A program made the translations under genes and the position numbers. Positions 52,870-61,147 of a DNA stretch of 64,000 nucleotides are shown here, in pieces. The notes beneath the pieces were generated by a model, which saw only the letters and a list, made by a program, of their open reading frames with translations, ran no database searches and was not told the DNA's origin. The DNA lies in assembly GCA_002713215.1 (NCBI GenBank), contig PAVO01000005.1, positions 208,777 to 272,776 of the forward strand, in the 5' to 3' direction. The DNA is from Crocinitomicaceae bacterium. GTDB lineage: Bacteria > Bacteroidota > Bacteroidia > Flavobacteriales_G > Salibacteraceae. Position 1 is the stretch's first letter, and every line of letters begins with the position of its first letter.

Positions 52870-53709
52870 TTAAAACCAACTAAAGCCTTTTTTTTCCTCA
52901 ACTTTAGGCAACTTGGTTGTCAGGTTTTTATAGTTGATCAATTCCGCTTTGGCAGAACCTACAAATAAGTTAGCCTTAACCAAAATTGGCACTTTGGCCC
53001 GGTCGTCACTTACCCATATTTCCAAGTCGTCTTCACTTTTAAAAACACGGCCCTCCTGCACAGCAGGAACAAATTTTATGCAGCGGTATTTACCCATACC
53101 AATTTTTACCTCGTCCCTTCCAAGATACTTTACATAAAACGGATACATCTTATAATCCATAAATGAATTGATCTTAAAAATATCACCGGGCTTAGCTTTC
53201 TCAAAATTGATAGAACGTAAATAGTAGAACGAAGACAGCATATCCTGAACATCTTTAGGCGTTTTTATTTCTCCTTTTCGCAGTGTGTTTACCTTTTGTT
53301 CTTCTGGTACGAAATGATAGTCTCGGTCAATGATATATCCTCCTTCGTTTACTCTTCTCACAAATTTGCGTGGCGCAAGTGTTTTTTCATCAAGGTAAGT
53401 TTCATATCGGTCTCTTACGGTATAAAACCATTCAAATACGCTAAGCGTTTTTCCCTCCCCTACCATGTGCATTACCTTATTACCATCTATGCTAGTATCT
53501 TGATTCATTACAGTAAGCTTAGCCTCTCCTGCATTTAAAAATCCATAGTGTACGAGATAAGTTAGCTGCTCTCCCTTATGAAAAGGAAATTCTTTTGACC
53601 TTTCCAGTGTAGGGAAGCTATCGGGAATTTTGTCATAAATAACCGCTTTCGAAAATCCAACGGCAATCCAAACACATGCAATCAAAACGAGGCTCTTCAG
53701 TATCTTCAT
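52870..53709 (-). CDS. DUF3108 family exported protein
   Basis: The 279-aa protein has a signal peptide (LKSLVLIACVWIAVGFSKA) and a beta-sandwich domain with FHKGEQLTYLVHYGFLNAGEAKLTV and RYETYLDEKTLAPRKFVRRVNEGGYIIDRDYHF, characteristic of DUF3108. Relatives are envelope proteins of unknown role. Separate unit 96 bp downstream of the MFS gene's start. Confidence 0.82.
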   Translation of the reverse strand: MKILKSLVLIACVWIAVGFSKAVIYDKIPDSFPTLERSKEFPFHKGEQLTYLVHYGFLNAGEAKLTVMNQDTSIDGNKVMHMVGEGKTLSVFEWFYTVRDRYETYLDEKTLAPRKFVRRVNEGGYIIDRDYHFVPEEQKVNTLRKGEIKTPKDVQDMLSSFYYLRSINFEKAKPGDIFKINSFMDYKMYPFYVKYLGRDEVKIGMGKYRCIKFVPAVQEGRVFKSEDDLEIWVSDDRAKVPILVKANLFVGSAKAELINYKNLTTKLPKVEEKKGFSWF

Positions 53710-53779
53710 AACAAAATAATTTTCAATTAATAACTTTAAGCATTCGAAAAAAGTATGCCAAAGTTTAATTGGAATAAAG

Positions 53780-54895
53780 TTACTTAATGTAGACGCGTTT
53801 TACACGCTTAGAAATATTGGTCAATACTTCGTAATGGATTGTATTTAATAACTCAGCCATTTTATAAACCTCATCCTGATGATCAAAGATGATCAACTCA
53901 TCTCCTATTTTAGCATCAACATCGGTAACATCAACCATGCAGAGGTCCATGCAAATATCGCCGACAATTAGCACTCGCTTTCCTTTCCATTTCAATGACC
54001 AGTTCTCATTTCCCAATCCCCGGTTAAGGCCATCGGCATATCCAATAAATAGTGTTGCAATAACAGAATCCCTCTTCGCAACCCACGATCGATTGTAACT
54101 TACCGATTCGCCCCTAGGTACTTTTTTCAATTGAGCAATTTGGGTTTTCCAGGTATAAACATTTCTCAAGTGGGCATGGTTAGAAGACATGCCATATAAT
54201 CCTATTCCCAGACGAACCATTTCGAACTGGGCTTCTGGAAATCGCTCTATGCCACCAGAATTTAGAATATGTCGGTTTACCCGATACCCCAAAACACTCA
54301 TCATTCTTTCAGCCATTGAACCAAATGCAGCAATTTGACCCTTGGTGAATTCATCAAATTCGGGATTTCCACTAGCCACCAAATGGGAAAGAACCGATTT
54401 TACCTTAATTGATTCAGCATCAATTAATATTTTATGCAACTTAGGCATTTGCTTTTCATTAAAACCAAGCCGATGCATTCCCGAATCCAACTTAATATGG
54501 ATGGGATATGGTTTGTAATAAGAACGAAACACGCTTAGCGCCTCAATGATGTTGTTTAAACTTTCAAAATCGTAAATTACCGGTTCCAAACCATACTCAA
54601 TCAACTTTTGAAGGCCTTCCAGCTCTGGGTTGAATATGATTATTTTTTGTTCTATTCCTGCATCCTTCAGTTCAACTCCCTCGTCAATGCAAGCAACGGC
54701 CAGGTATTCTACTTTCTCATTCTCAAATAGTCTGGCAATATTTTTAATCCCGGCACCATAGGCAAATGCCTTGATAACCATCACAAACTTGGTCGAATCC
54801 TGAACAATGCTTTTGAAATAATTAAAGTTGTGAAGAATTGAAGAAAGGTCAATTTCCAAAATACTCTGTCGAGTTTTGTGAGGTAGGAACTCCAT
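53780..54895 (-). CDS. alr: Alanine racemase
   Basis: The 371-aa protein starts with LEIDLSSILHNFNYFKS and the PLP lysine motif VMVIKAFAYGAG (Lys42). The second active-site region (VSYNRSW, then IATLFIGYADGLNRG) and the CMDLCMVDVTD stretch are as in the family. It interconverts L- and D-alanine for peptidoglycan. Its ATG overlaps the tdk stop codon by 1 bp, so the two are co-translated. Confidence 0.93.
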   Translation of the reverse strand: MEFLPHKTRQSILEIDLSSILHNFNYFKSIVQDSTKFVMVIKAFAYGAGIKNIARLFENEKVEYLAVACIDEGVELKDAGIEQKIIIFNPELEGLQKLIEYGLEPVIYDFESLNNIIEALSVFRSYYKPYPIHIKLDSGMHRLGFNEKQMPKLHKILIDAESIKVKSVLSHLVASGNPEFDEFTKGQIAAFGSMAERMMSVLGYRVNRHILNSGGIERFPEAQFEMVRLGIGLYGMSSNHAHLRNVYTWKTQIAQLKKVPRGESVSYNRSWVAKRDSVIATLFIGYADGLNRGLGNENWSLKWKGKRVLIVGDICMDLCMVDVTDVDAKIGDELIIFDHQDEVYKMAELLNTIHYEVLTNISKRVKRVYIK

Positions 54896-55503
54896 TAATC
54901 CTGTTCTTCCTTCTTTTTGTTTTCCTCTTCCTTAACAGCTTCATTAAAGGCTTCACGTGAAAGTGGAATGTAGGATTCGGTTGCACCCAGTTCCACAATT
55001 TTATCACTCGCCGTTAATCGGTACGAATGGTGAGCTAATTTTCCTGTTCTAACACAAATCGCATGAACCTTGGTAACGTATTCTGCTATAGCCATTAAAT
55101 GGGGCATGGGACCAAAAGGTTTTCCCTGAAAATCCATATCAAGGCCGGCAACAATTACCCGAACTCCGCCATTCGCTAACTGATTACATACATGTGGCAA
55201 GTTATCATCAAAAAACTGGGCCTCATCAATTCCAACCACCTCTACATCGTCGGCCAAAATCAAAATATTATTAGACGAGGGTACCGGTGTACTTGGAATT
55301 GCATTGGAGTCATGCGATACCACATCCTCATCATCGTATCTGGTATCAATTGCAGGTTTGTATATCTCTACTTTTTGCTTGGCAAATTGAGCACGCTTTA
55401 ATCGTCTAATCAGCTCTTCTGTTTTACCGGAAAACATAGAGCCACAGACAACCTCAATCCAACCGGTTTTTTGCTCTTTAGGGATGTTATTTTCGAGAAA
55501 CAC
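54895..55503 (-). CDS. tdk: Thymidine kinase
   Basis: 202 aa from a GTG start. Walker A is [15 protein letters not shown], the Asp-Glu motif is [10 protein letters not shown], and the lasso/substrate region has [21 protein letters not shown]. Of the usual zinc Cys pairs only one Cys remains here (CVRTG), as in related Bacteroidota enzymes. It phosphorylates thymidine with ATP. First gene of the tdk-alr operon. Confidence 0.93.
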   Translation of the reverse strand: MFLENNIPKEQKTGWIEVVCGSMFSGKTEELIRRLKRAQFAKQKVEIYKPAIDTRYDDEDVVSHDSNAIPSTPVPSSNNILILADDVEVVGIDEAQFFDDNLPHVCNQLANGGVRVIVAGLDMDFQGKPFGPMPHLMAIAEYVTKVHAICVRTGKLAHHSYRLTASDKIVELGATESYIPLSREAFNEAVKEEENKKKEEQD

Positions 55504-55522
55504 AATTAATTCTGTAAGTCAG

Positions 55523-55530
55523 CAAATCTA
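55523..55530 (-). promoter_or_regulatory. Bacteroidota -7 promoter element of tdk
   Basis: Minus strand TAGATTTG, an exact TAnnTTTG, 19 nt before the GTG at 55503. Confidence 0.4.
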
Positions 55531-55608
55531 ACAAATTGCATTCCTAATTTTCGATAAATTATGGGGCAAGATTTTTGGATGTAATGTCCTAAGTTCTCCT
55601 TATTCCCA

Positions 55609-55616
55609 TAAATTTG
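55609..55616 (+). promoter_or_regulatory. Bacteroidota -7 promoter element of the acidic protein gene
   Basis: TAAATTTG, then 9 nt to the ATG at 55626. The TTG at 55614, a possible earlier start, lies inside this element. Confidence 0.45.
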
Positions 55617-55625
55617 TGTAGCACT

Positions 55626-56390
55626 ATGAACGAAGAATCATTAAAGATTGCCAAGAAGATTGAAAGGCTTAAAATGGAGTTTTCAATGCTTCCTCCAATA
55701 ACTGAAAGAAACAGTAGTATAGAAATAGAAGAATACCAACACTATTTATTAGAGCTTGAAGAACTGCTTATCGTTTTTAAATACTTGCAAGAAAATAATA
55801 TCCAACAGAAAGTAACCAACAAACAAGAAGCTTCTCCTATTGAGTCCAAAGAAGAAATAACAAATCCGGTTGAAGAACCTGTTAATGTTGATCAGGTCGA
55901 AGATCAACACGTGGAAACAGAGTCATTGGAAGAAGAATTAGTGGAAGTTGATAACGAGACTCTTGATGCTGAAGTGGCAGAACAAATCGATGATGAAGTA
56001 GCCTCGGAAACTCTAAACCAAACTGAACCATCTGAAGAGGAACAAATTGTAGAAAAAAGTAAGCCACTTACAGAATTTGTTGAAACCGGATCTTCGTTAA
56101 ACGATCAGTTGGAGGCAAATGATGATTCATTGGCCAATAAACTTTCGAAACAGCCGATAAGTGATTTGCGAACGGCTTTTGGGTTAAACGAGCGTTTTTT
56201 GTTTGCCAATGAATTATTTGGTGGGGACGGACAAGAGTTTATTAGGGCCTTGAACGAGTTTAATCACCTCGATAATTTTGAAGATGCCAAGCGCTTGATC
56301 AAAGCGCGTTACGAAAGTGATTTTGGATGGAAGCCTGACGATGAGAACGTAATGGCCTTTGTTGGTGTGGTTGAACGCAGATACCTCTAA
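55626..56390 (+). CDS. Acidic hypothetical protein
   Basis: About 254 aa from the ATG at 55626 (MNEESLKIAKKIERL). It has an N-terminal helical part, a long Glu/Val-rich acidic low-complexity region (about 65-165) and a compact C-terminal domain (KLSKQPISDLRTAFGLNERFLFANELFGGDGQEF...LDNFEDAKRLI). The C-terminal domain with its FLFANELF motif recurs in Bacteroidota hypothetical proteins. It lies 19 bp before rsmI and is probably co-transcribed with it. Confidence 0.75.
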   Translation: MNEESLKIAKKIERLKMEFSMLPPITERNSSIEIEEYQHYLLELEELLIVFKYLQENNIQQKVTNKQEASPIESKEEITNPVEEPVNVDQVEDQHVETESLEEELVEVDNETLDAEVAEQIDDEVASETLNQTEPSEEEQIVEKSKPLTEFVETGSSLNDQLEANDDSLANKLSKQPISDLRTAFGLNERFLFANELFGGDGQEFIRALNEFNHLDNFEDAKRLIKARYESDFGWKPDDENVMAFVGVVERRYL

Positions 56391-56409
56391 CCTCAAGTAA
56401 AATATTAGA

Positions 56410-57075
56410 ATGCTCAAATTAGTTCCTACCCCTATAGGCAATCTGGAAGATATTACCCTTCGGGCAATTCGGGTATTAAAAGAGTGTGACGCAATACTTG
56501 CGGAAGACACCCGGCAAACCATTAAACTTTTAAATCATCTTGAAATTAATAAACCATTGATGGCATTTCATGCTCACAATGAGCACAAAGCACTTTCCAA
56601 TATTATACAGCGATTAAAAAGTGGTAAAGAGCTGGTTATGGTTAGTGATGCCGGAACCCCAGGGATTTCTGATCCTGGATTTTTGCTTGTCCGTGAATGT
56701 ATAAAAGAAGAAATTGTTGTTGAATCATTGCCCGGTGCTACTGCCTTTGTTCCTGCATTAGTTAATAGCGGACTGCCCTGCGACCGTTTTGTTTTTGAAG
56801 GATTCCTTCCTCATAAAAAAGGTCGGCATTCGAGGATTGAAAACTTAAAAAATGAAGAACGAACCATAGTATTCTATGAATCACCCTACCGACTGGTAAA
56901 ACTAATCGCACAACTTATTGATGCTTTTGGAAATGATCGGCAGGCCTGTGTAACTCGTGAATTGACCAAAATATATGAAGAAACCAGAAGAGGCAGCCTA
57001 CAAGAGTTAAAAGAGCACTATGATGGTACTGGAGTTAAGGGTGAAATAGTACTTGTTGTAGCCGGTTCAAAATAA
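56410..57075 (+). CDS. rsmI: 16S rRNA (cytidine-1402-2'-O)-methyltransferase
   Basis: The 221-aa protein has the full tetrapyrrole-methylase-type fold: VPTPIGNLEDITLRAIRVLKECD at the start, AEDTRQTIKLLNHL, MVSDAGTPGISDPG, VESLPGATAFVPALVNSGLP and FYESPYRL. RsmI methylates C1402 of 16S rRNA in the decoding centre using S-adenosylmethionine. Confidence 0.95.
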   Translation: MLKLVPTPIGNLEDITLRAIRVLKECDAILAEDTRQTIKLLNHLEINKPLMAFHAHNEHKALSNIIQRLKSGKELVMVSDAGTPGISDPGFLLVRECIKEEIVVESLPGATAFVPALVNSGLPCDRFVFEGFLPHKKGRHSRIENLKNEERTIVFYESPYRLVKLIAQLIDAFGNDRQACVTRELTKIYEETRRGSLQELKEHYDGTGVKGEIVLVVAGSK

Positions 57076-57228
57076 ATCCCACTGCCGTTTAATAATTTTA
57101 ACAAACTAAAAGGCAACCCGATTTTTAAAAAGCGGCCTCCACAATTTATCGACTTTATTTTGCAAATTGCAACTTGACAATTGAGTTCCCATGACCGTAC
57201 TTTTACTGGGAATTTAATCGATATCGTT

Positions 57229-60200
57229 ATGAAAACTTTCTTCACTCCTGTTATAACCTTCCTTCTATTTCTGACTTGTATTCAAGTTAATGCATCACAT
57301 AATGCTGGTGGAAGTATCAGGTACAAATCGCTTGGCAGCAACCGCTATTATGTTGAGGTTGCTGCTTTTAGAGATTGTGGTGGTGTTCAGTTAAGCACAG
57401 GGTCTATGACGGTTACGGCTAAATGTAGTTCTTCAAGTTCTACAACCAATTTTACAATCAACCATCTTCCCTTTATTGCTTCAGCGCCAGCACCTTTCGG
57501 CGGGCCTTATGGTGCTATTACTTTTACTGCAGGAAGTACGAGTTTTGCAGCGGAAGAAATTTCTGATGTATGCGAGAATGTATTAAACCCCCAAAAAAGC
57601 CCTAATAGTCATTGTCGTAACAGAACCAGTACAATAAAAGGTTTCACAAGGTTTAGGTATTCGGGTATTGTCACGCTCGCACCCTGTAACTATTGGACAT
57701 TAGGATATAGTTTTGTTAATGGAAGAGGCTCTTCTAGTTCCAACGCTTCTGCCACTGCAGTGTATGTTGAAACCAAGTTCAACAACCTATCGTATCGAAA
57801 CAATTCAATACCCTTTTTTGGAGATGAGAGAAGGCCCATTTTCAATGCCTGTGTTGGCCAAATTGGAGAATATCATTTTGGTTCAAATGATCTAGACGGG
57901 GATAGCCTGACTTATAAATTGGTTTGTGCCAGATCTAGCGCGGTAACTTGTGTTAATTATCGGATAGGATTTTCGGCAAGTTCCCCTGTTTCGGGAGCTA
58001 AACTGGACACTACTACGGGTCGGTTTCGGTTTAACCCTCGCACCGCAGGAAGACGAATTATTGCAGTACAAGTGAACGAATATAACCGCTGCACAGGGGC
58101 ATGGGTCGGTTCTACCCTTCGGGACGTTACCATGCACGCAGTTACCTGTACCAACAACTATCCATCATATACTTATGGAATTCATAAGGCAACCGGAAGT
58201 GCAACCAAACTGGATTCGTTCCGACTCAAGGTAAAAGCCGGGAAGCCCTTTACCATTGAAGATACCATTTATGATCCTGACACGAGTGATACCTTAGTAC
58301 TATTCTCCAATCACAATGAATTCTTTAGAGGCTCAACAATTACTACTACTCGAATAGCCAGAAACAAACTGCACTTTAAATTTTCCTGGACACCTCCTTC
58401 ATGGACTAGTGGAGTTAAAGTACTCCATCTAATGATTAGTGATGATCGCTGCAACTACCCAGCAAAAAAACGAATTGGCTATCATATGGATTTTTCGCCT
58501 TCGATTTCTATTTCACCTCATGACGATACTCTGGTGTTGATGAAAGGTGATTCAGTTTCCCTATATAGCGGGGGACGTGGAAAAATTGTCTGGAAGAGCA
58601 TTTCCGGAGACAGCATTCGCTGGATCGGATCAAATAAAAACACATGGGGAGATACAACAAGTACAGATACCAATGCAAAAATCATATTCCGACCGCTGAT
58701 TAACACATTTCTAAGCGCTTCAGGTAGGGTATATGCGCCCTGTAAGGGGTTCGGTAGTTCAGATTCTATTTACATCAAAGTTGTTCCCCCTTTTCAAATT
58801 CAAACTTCACCAGATACTACCGTTTGCAGCAGTGCCGATTCTGTTCAAATTTCGGTGACTCCCGATTCCAGCTTTACCTATACCTACTCCTGGAGTTCGG
58901 ACGGCGGTAAAATAAGCAATAAAAACATTTCGAATCCTTATGTCACCGCCCGGATAAGTGGTGTTTACACCGTTACGGTTACTTCTCATTTTGGAGGTGA
59001 AAGGGTCGCCAGTGTTCGTATCAATAGCATATCCGGGTTACCAAAACACGACCTCATTTCTTCTTTCGATTCTATGTGCGTTGGTGGCTCCATAAAACTA
59101 GAGGCCAAAATCAATTCACCCATTAATTACTGCTCAACGGGTCCTAAAAAAAGGGCTATCAAAAACATCGATAGTTATGACTCATTAAATGTATTTAATT
59201 CAACAATTGGCATGGCTATTTATCCAAACCCATTGTCCATGAATAATCGCGATTCCAGGCAAGAATATTTGTATCGGGCAAGCAATTTAAAAAATCAGGG
59301 ATTAAAGCGCGGGGTTATTCAGAGCATTGGTTTCTATATCGACTCTGCAAACAGTTCCGGTGGCATAAAAACACTACAAAACTACAACCTCAAACTGGGT
59401 TGTACAACCGATACAGCTGTGAATAGCTGGACGCTAAAAGGACTTTCCAACGTTGCTACGAATAAGAGCTTGAACCTCCAATTCGGTTGGAATGTTATTC
59501 CATTTGATACTGGGTATTATTGGGACGGAACATCCAGTTTGAGAGTACAACTCTGTTACAGCCATAATTTGAGTACACAACCCAAAGTGATAACAGCAAT
59601 GCAAAAAGTACCCTATGGAGGAAGTTTAACAAATTATGGTGCAACAAGTTTGTGCAATAGTCAATTGTTAAGCCTATCGCAGAGGCAACACATTCCGGTT
59701 ATTCGGCTTGGTTTTTCTCCTTCGTTGGATACTTCGGATGTCAGGTATACCTGGTACCCTTCAAGTTCTTTTACCAGTACGTCTAGGAATTATGCTCAAG
59801 CCTCTCCCAGAACAACAACAACGTATAATGTTGCCATAAGCGATACATTCTCGGTATGCAGAGATACCATTTCAAAAACAGTAGTAATTATTCCTTTACA
59901 ATTGGATGCAGGAAATGACACTACCATTTGCAATGGCGCTTCCTTAACCTTAAATCCTTCTGTTGCACCTAATAATAATGGTGATTATACCTGGTTTCCT
60001 GCATCGCTGTTTGTAAATAATAAAATCAAAAATCCAACGCTACGGGTCCTTGCTAACAATACCATTTGGGTAAGCTATAAGGATAGTCTGGGTTGTTCCC
60101 GAACGGATACCATTTTGGTGTCTTCGAAGGCCAATCCAGATCCTGGCTTCTCAACCAAACTGAAGTTTTGTGAGACGGAAACTACCAATACCCTTTCAGC

Positions 60201-61068
60201 GGTTACTTCGGGTGGTGTATTTATTGGGTCCGGGGTGTCTGGCTCCAATTTCAATGCAGCAGACCCATCGAACAAACCTGGGTTAAACACGCCAAAAAAC
60301 GTAACCATTTTTCACAGTGTTACCCAAAATGGTTGTAAAGCAGACACCACCATTACCGTACAAGTTTTTCCAGTGTTTGATACGCTGTACAACGGGAACC
60401 GGTTTTTCTGTGAATTAGATAGTTTAGAACCCCTTTCCACAAGGCACAATGGAGGTTTCTGGTCTGGAAACGGAGTAAACAATGATCTGTTTAACCCTGT
60501 GGTTGCAGGTGTTGGAACGCATACCATTCGAGTTGATAGTTCCGGGTTTTGCGGAAACTCCGCTACCTATTCATTTGAGGTATTTGACAACCCTGATCAC
60601 GATTTTCCGGACACTGTTTATGGGTGCGACCGTAGACCGGTAACTCTGGATGCAGGAAATCCCGGCTCAACGTATTTATGGAATACCGGCGCCTCTTCTC
60701 AAACCATAAAACCGACTTCAAGCGGGAAATACTGGGTGAATATCAAGAACGGTAATATGTGCGAGATTACAGATTCAACTTATGTAAAAATCACCGAGAT
60801 CTGCCTGGGTATATCAGGCATTCAAAATCAACAACAAAACATTAAAGTATTTCCAAACCCTGTTGAGGGGCACTTAAATGTAATTAGCGATCGTGGAGAA
60901 ATAGAAGATATTAAAATCCTGAGTATAAATGGTCAATTGATTAAAAAACTAAAAGTACATGCTGCTCAATCCCGAATTGATCTGTTGGACATTGCAAGCG
61001 GAACGTATTTCTTAGAAGTATATACGGATAACCAGATTCAATCTTTTGTCATCGTAGTCAATAATTAA
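57229..61068 (+). CDS. Giant T9SS surface protein 1
   Basis: About 1279 aa from the ATG at 57229 (MKTFFTPVITFLLFLTCI, a signal peptide); the frame extends to a TTG at 57181. It begins with the SHNAGGSIRYKSLG...YVEVAAFRDCG motif typical of large Bacteroidota PKD-type adhesins. Several Ig/PKD-like modules follow, with an inserted beta-sandwich around residues 660-830 (AIYPNPL...EYLYRASNLKNQGLKRGVIQSIGFYID). It ends in a T9SS type A signal (IKVFPNPVEGHLNV...SGTYFLEVYTDN). It is probably a cell-surface adhesin. Confidence 0.85.
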   Translation: MKTFFTPVITFLLFLTCIQVNASHNAGGSIRYKSLGSNRYYVEVAAFRDCGGVQLSTGSMTVTAKCSSSSSTTNFTINHLPFIASAPAPFGGPYGAITFTAGSTSFAAEEISDVCENVLNPQKSPNSHCRNRTSTIKGFTRFRYSGIVTLAPCNYWTLGYSFVNGRGSSSSNASATAVYVETKFNNLSYRNNSIPFFGDERRPIFNACVGQIGEYHFGSNDLDGDSLTYKLVCARSSAVTCVNYRIGFSASSPVSGAKLDTTTGRFRFNPRTAGRRIIAVQVNEYNRCTGAWVGSTLRDVTMHAVTCTNNYPSYTYGIHKATGSATKLDSFRLKVKAGKPFTIEDTIYDPDTSDTLVLFSNHNEFFRGSTITTTRIARNKLHFKFSWTPPSWTSGVKVLHLMISDDRCNYPAKKRIGYHMDFSPSISISPHDDTLVLMKGDSVSLYSGGRGKIVWKSISGDSIRWIGSNKNTWGDTTSTDTNAKIIFRPLINTFLSASGRVYAPCKGFGSSDSIYIKVVPPFQIQTSPDTTVCSSADSVQISVTPDSSFTYTYSWSSDGGKISNKNISNPYVTARISGVYTVTVTSHFGGERVASVRINSISGLPKHDLISSFDSMCVGGSIKLEAKINSPINYCSTGPKKRAIKNIDSYDSLNVFNSTIGMAIYPNPLSMNNRDSRQEYLYRASNLKNQGLKRGVIQSIGFYIDSANSSGGIKTLQNYNLKLGCTTDTAVNSWTLKGLSNVATNKSLNLQFGWNVIPFDTGYYWDGTSSLRVQLCYSHNLSTQPKVITAMQKVPYGGSLTNYGATSLCNSQLLSLSQRQHIPVIRLGFSPSLDTSDVRYTWYPSSSFTSTSRNYAQASPRTTTTYNVAISDTFSVCRDTISKTVVIIPLQLDAGNDTTICNGASLTLNPSVAPNNNGDYTWFPASLFVNNKIKNPTLRVLANNTIWVSYKDSLGCSRTDTILVSSKANPDPGFSTKLKFCETETTNTLSAVTSGGVFIGSGVSGSNFNAADPSNKPGLNTPKNVTIFHSVTQNGCKADTTITVQVFPVFDTLYNGNRFFCELDSLEPLSTRHNGGFWSGNGVNNDLFNPVVAGVGTHTIRVDSSGFCGNSATYSFEVFDNPDHDFPDTVYGCDRRPVTLDAGNPGSTYLWNTGASSQTIKPTSSGKYWVNIKNGNMCEITDSTYVKITEICLGISGIQNQQQNIKVFPNPVEGHLNVISDRGEIEDIKILSINGQLIKKLKVHAAQSRIDLLDIASGTYFLEVYTDNQIQSFVIVVNN

Positions 61069-61106
61069 TTGGGTTACTTATGTTTTTAAAAAACATTTAA
61101 GGTTCG

Positions 61107-61114
61107 TATTTTTG
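61107..61114 (+). promoter_or_regulatory. Bacteroidota -7 promoter element of giant surface gene 2
   Basis: TATTTTTG, an exact TAnnTTTG, 33 nt before the ATG at 61148. Confidence 0.4.
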
Positions 61115-61147
61115 GATGGCTGGCTTTGTCCAATTAAACCATATACA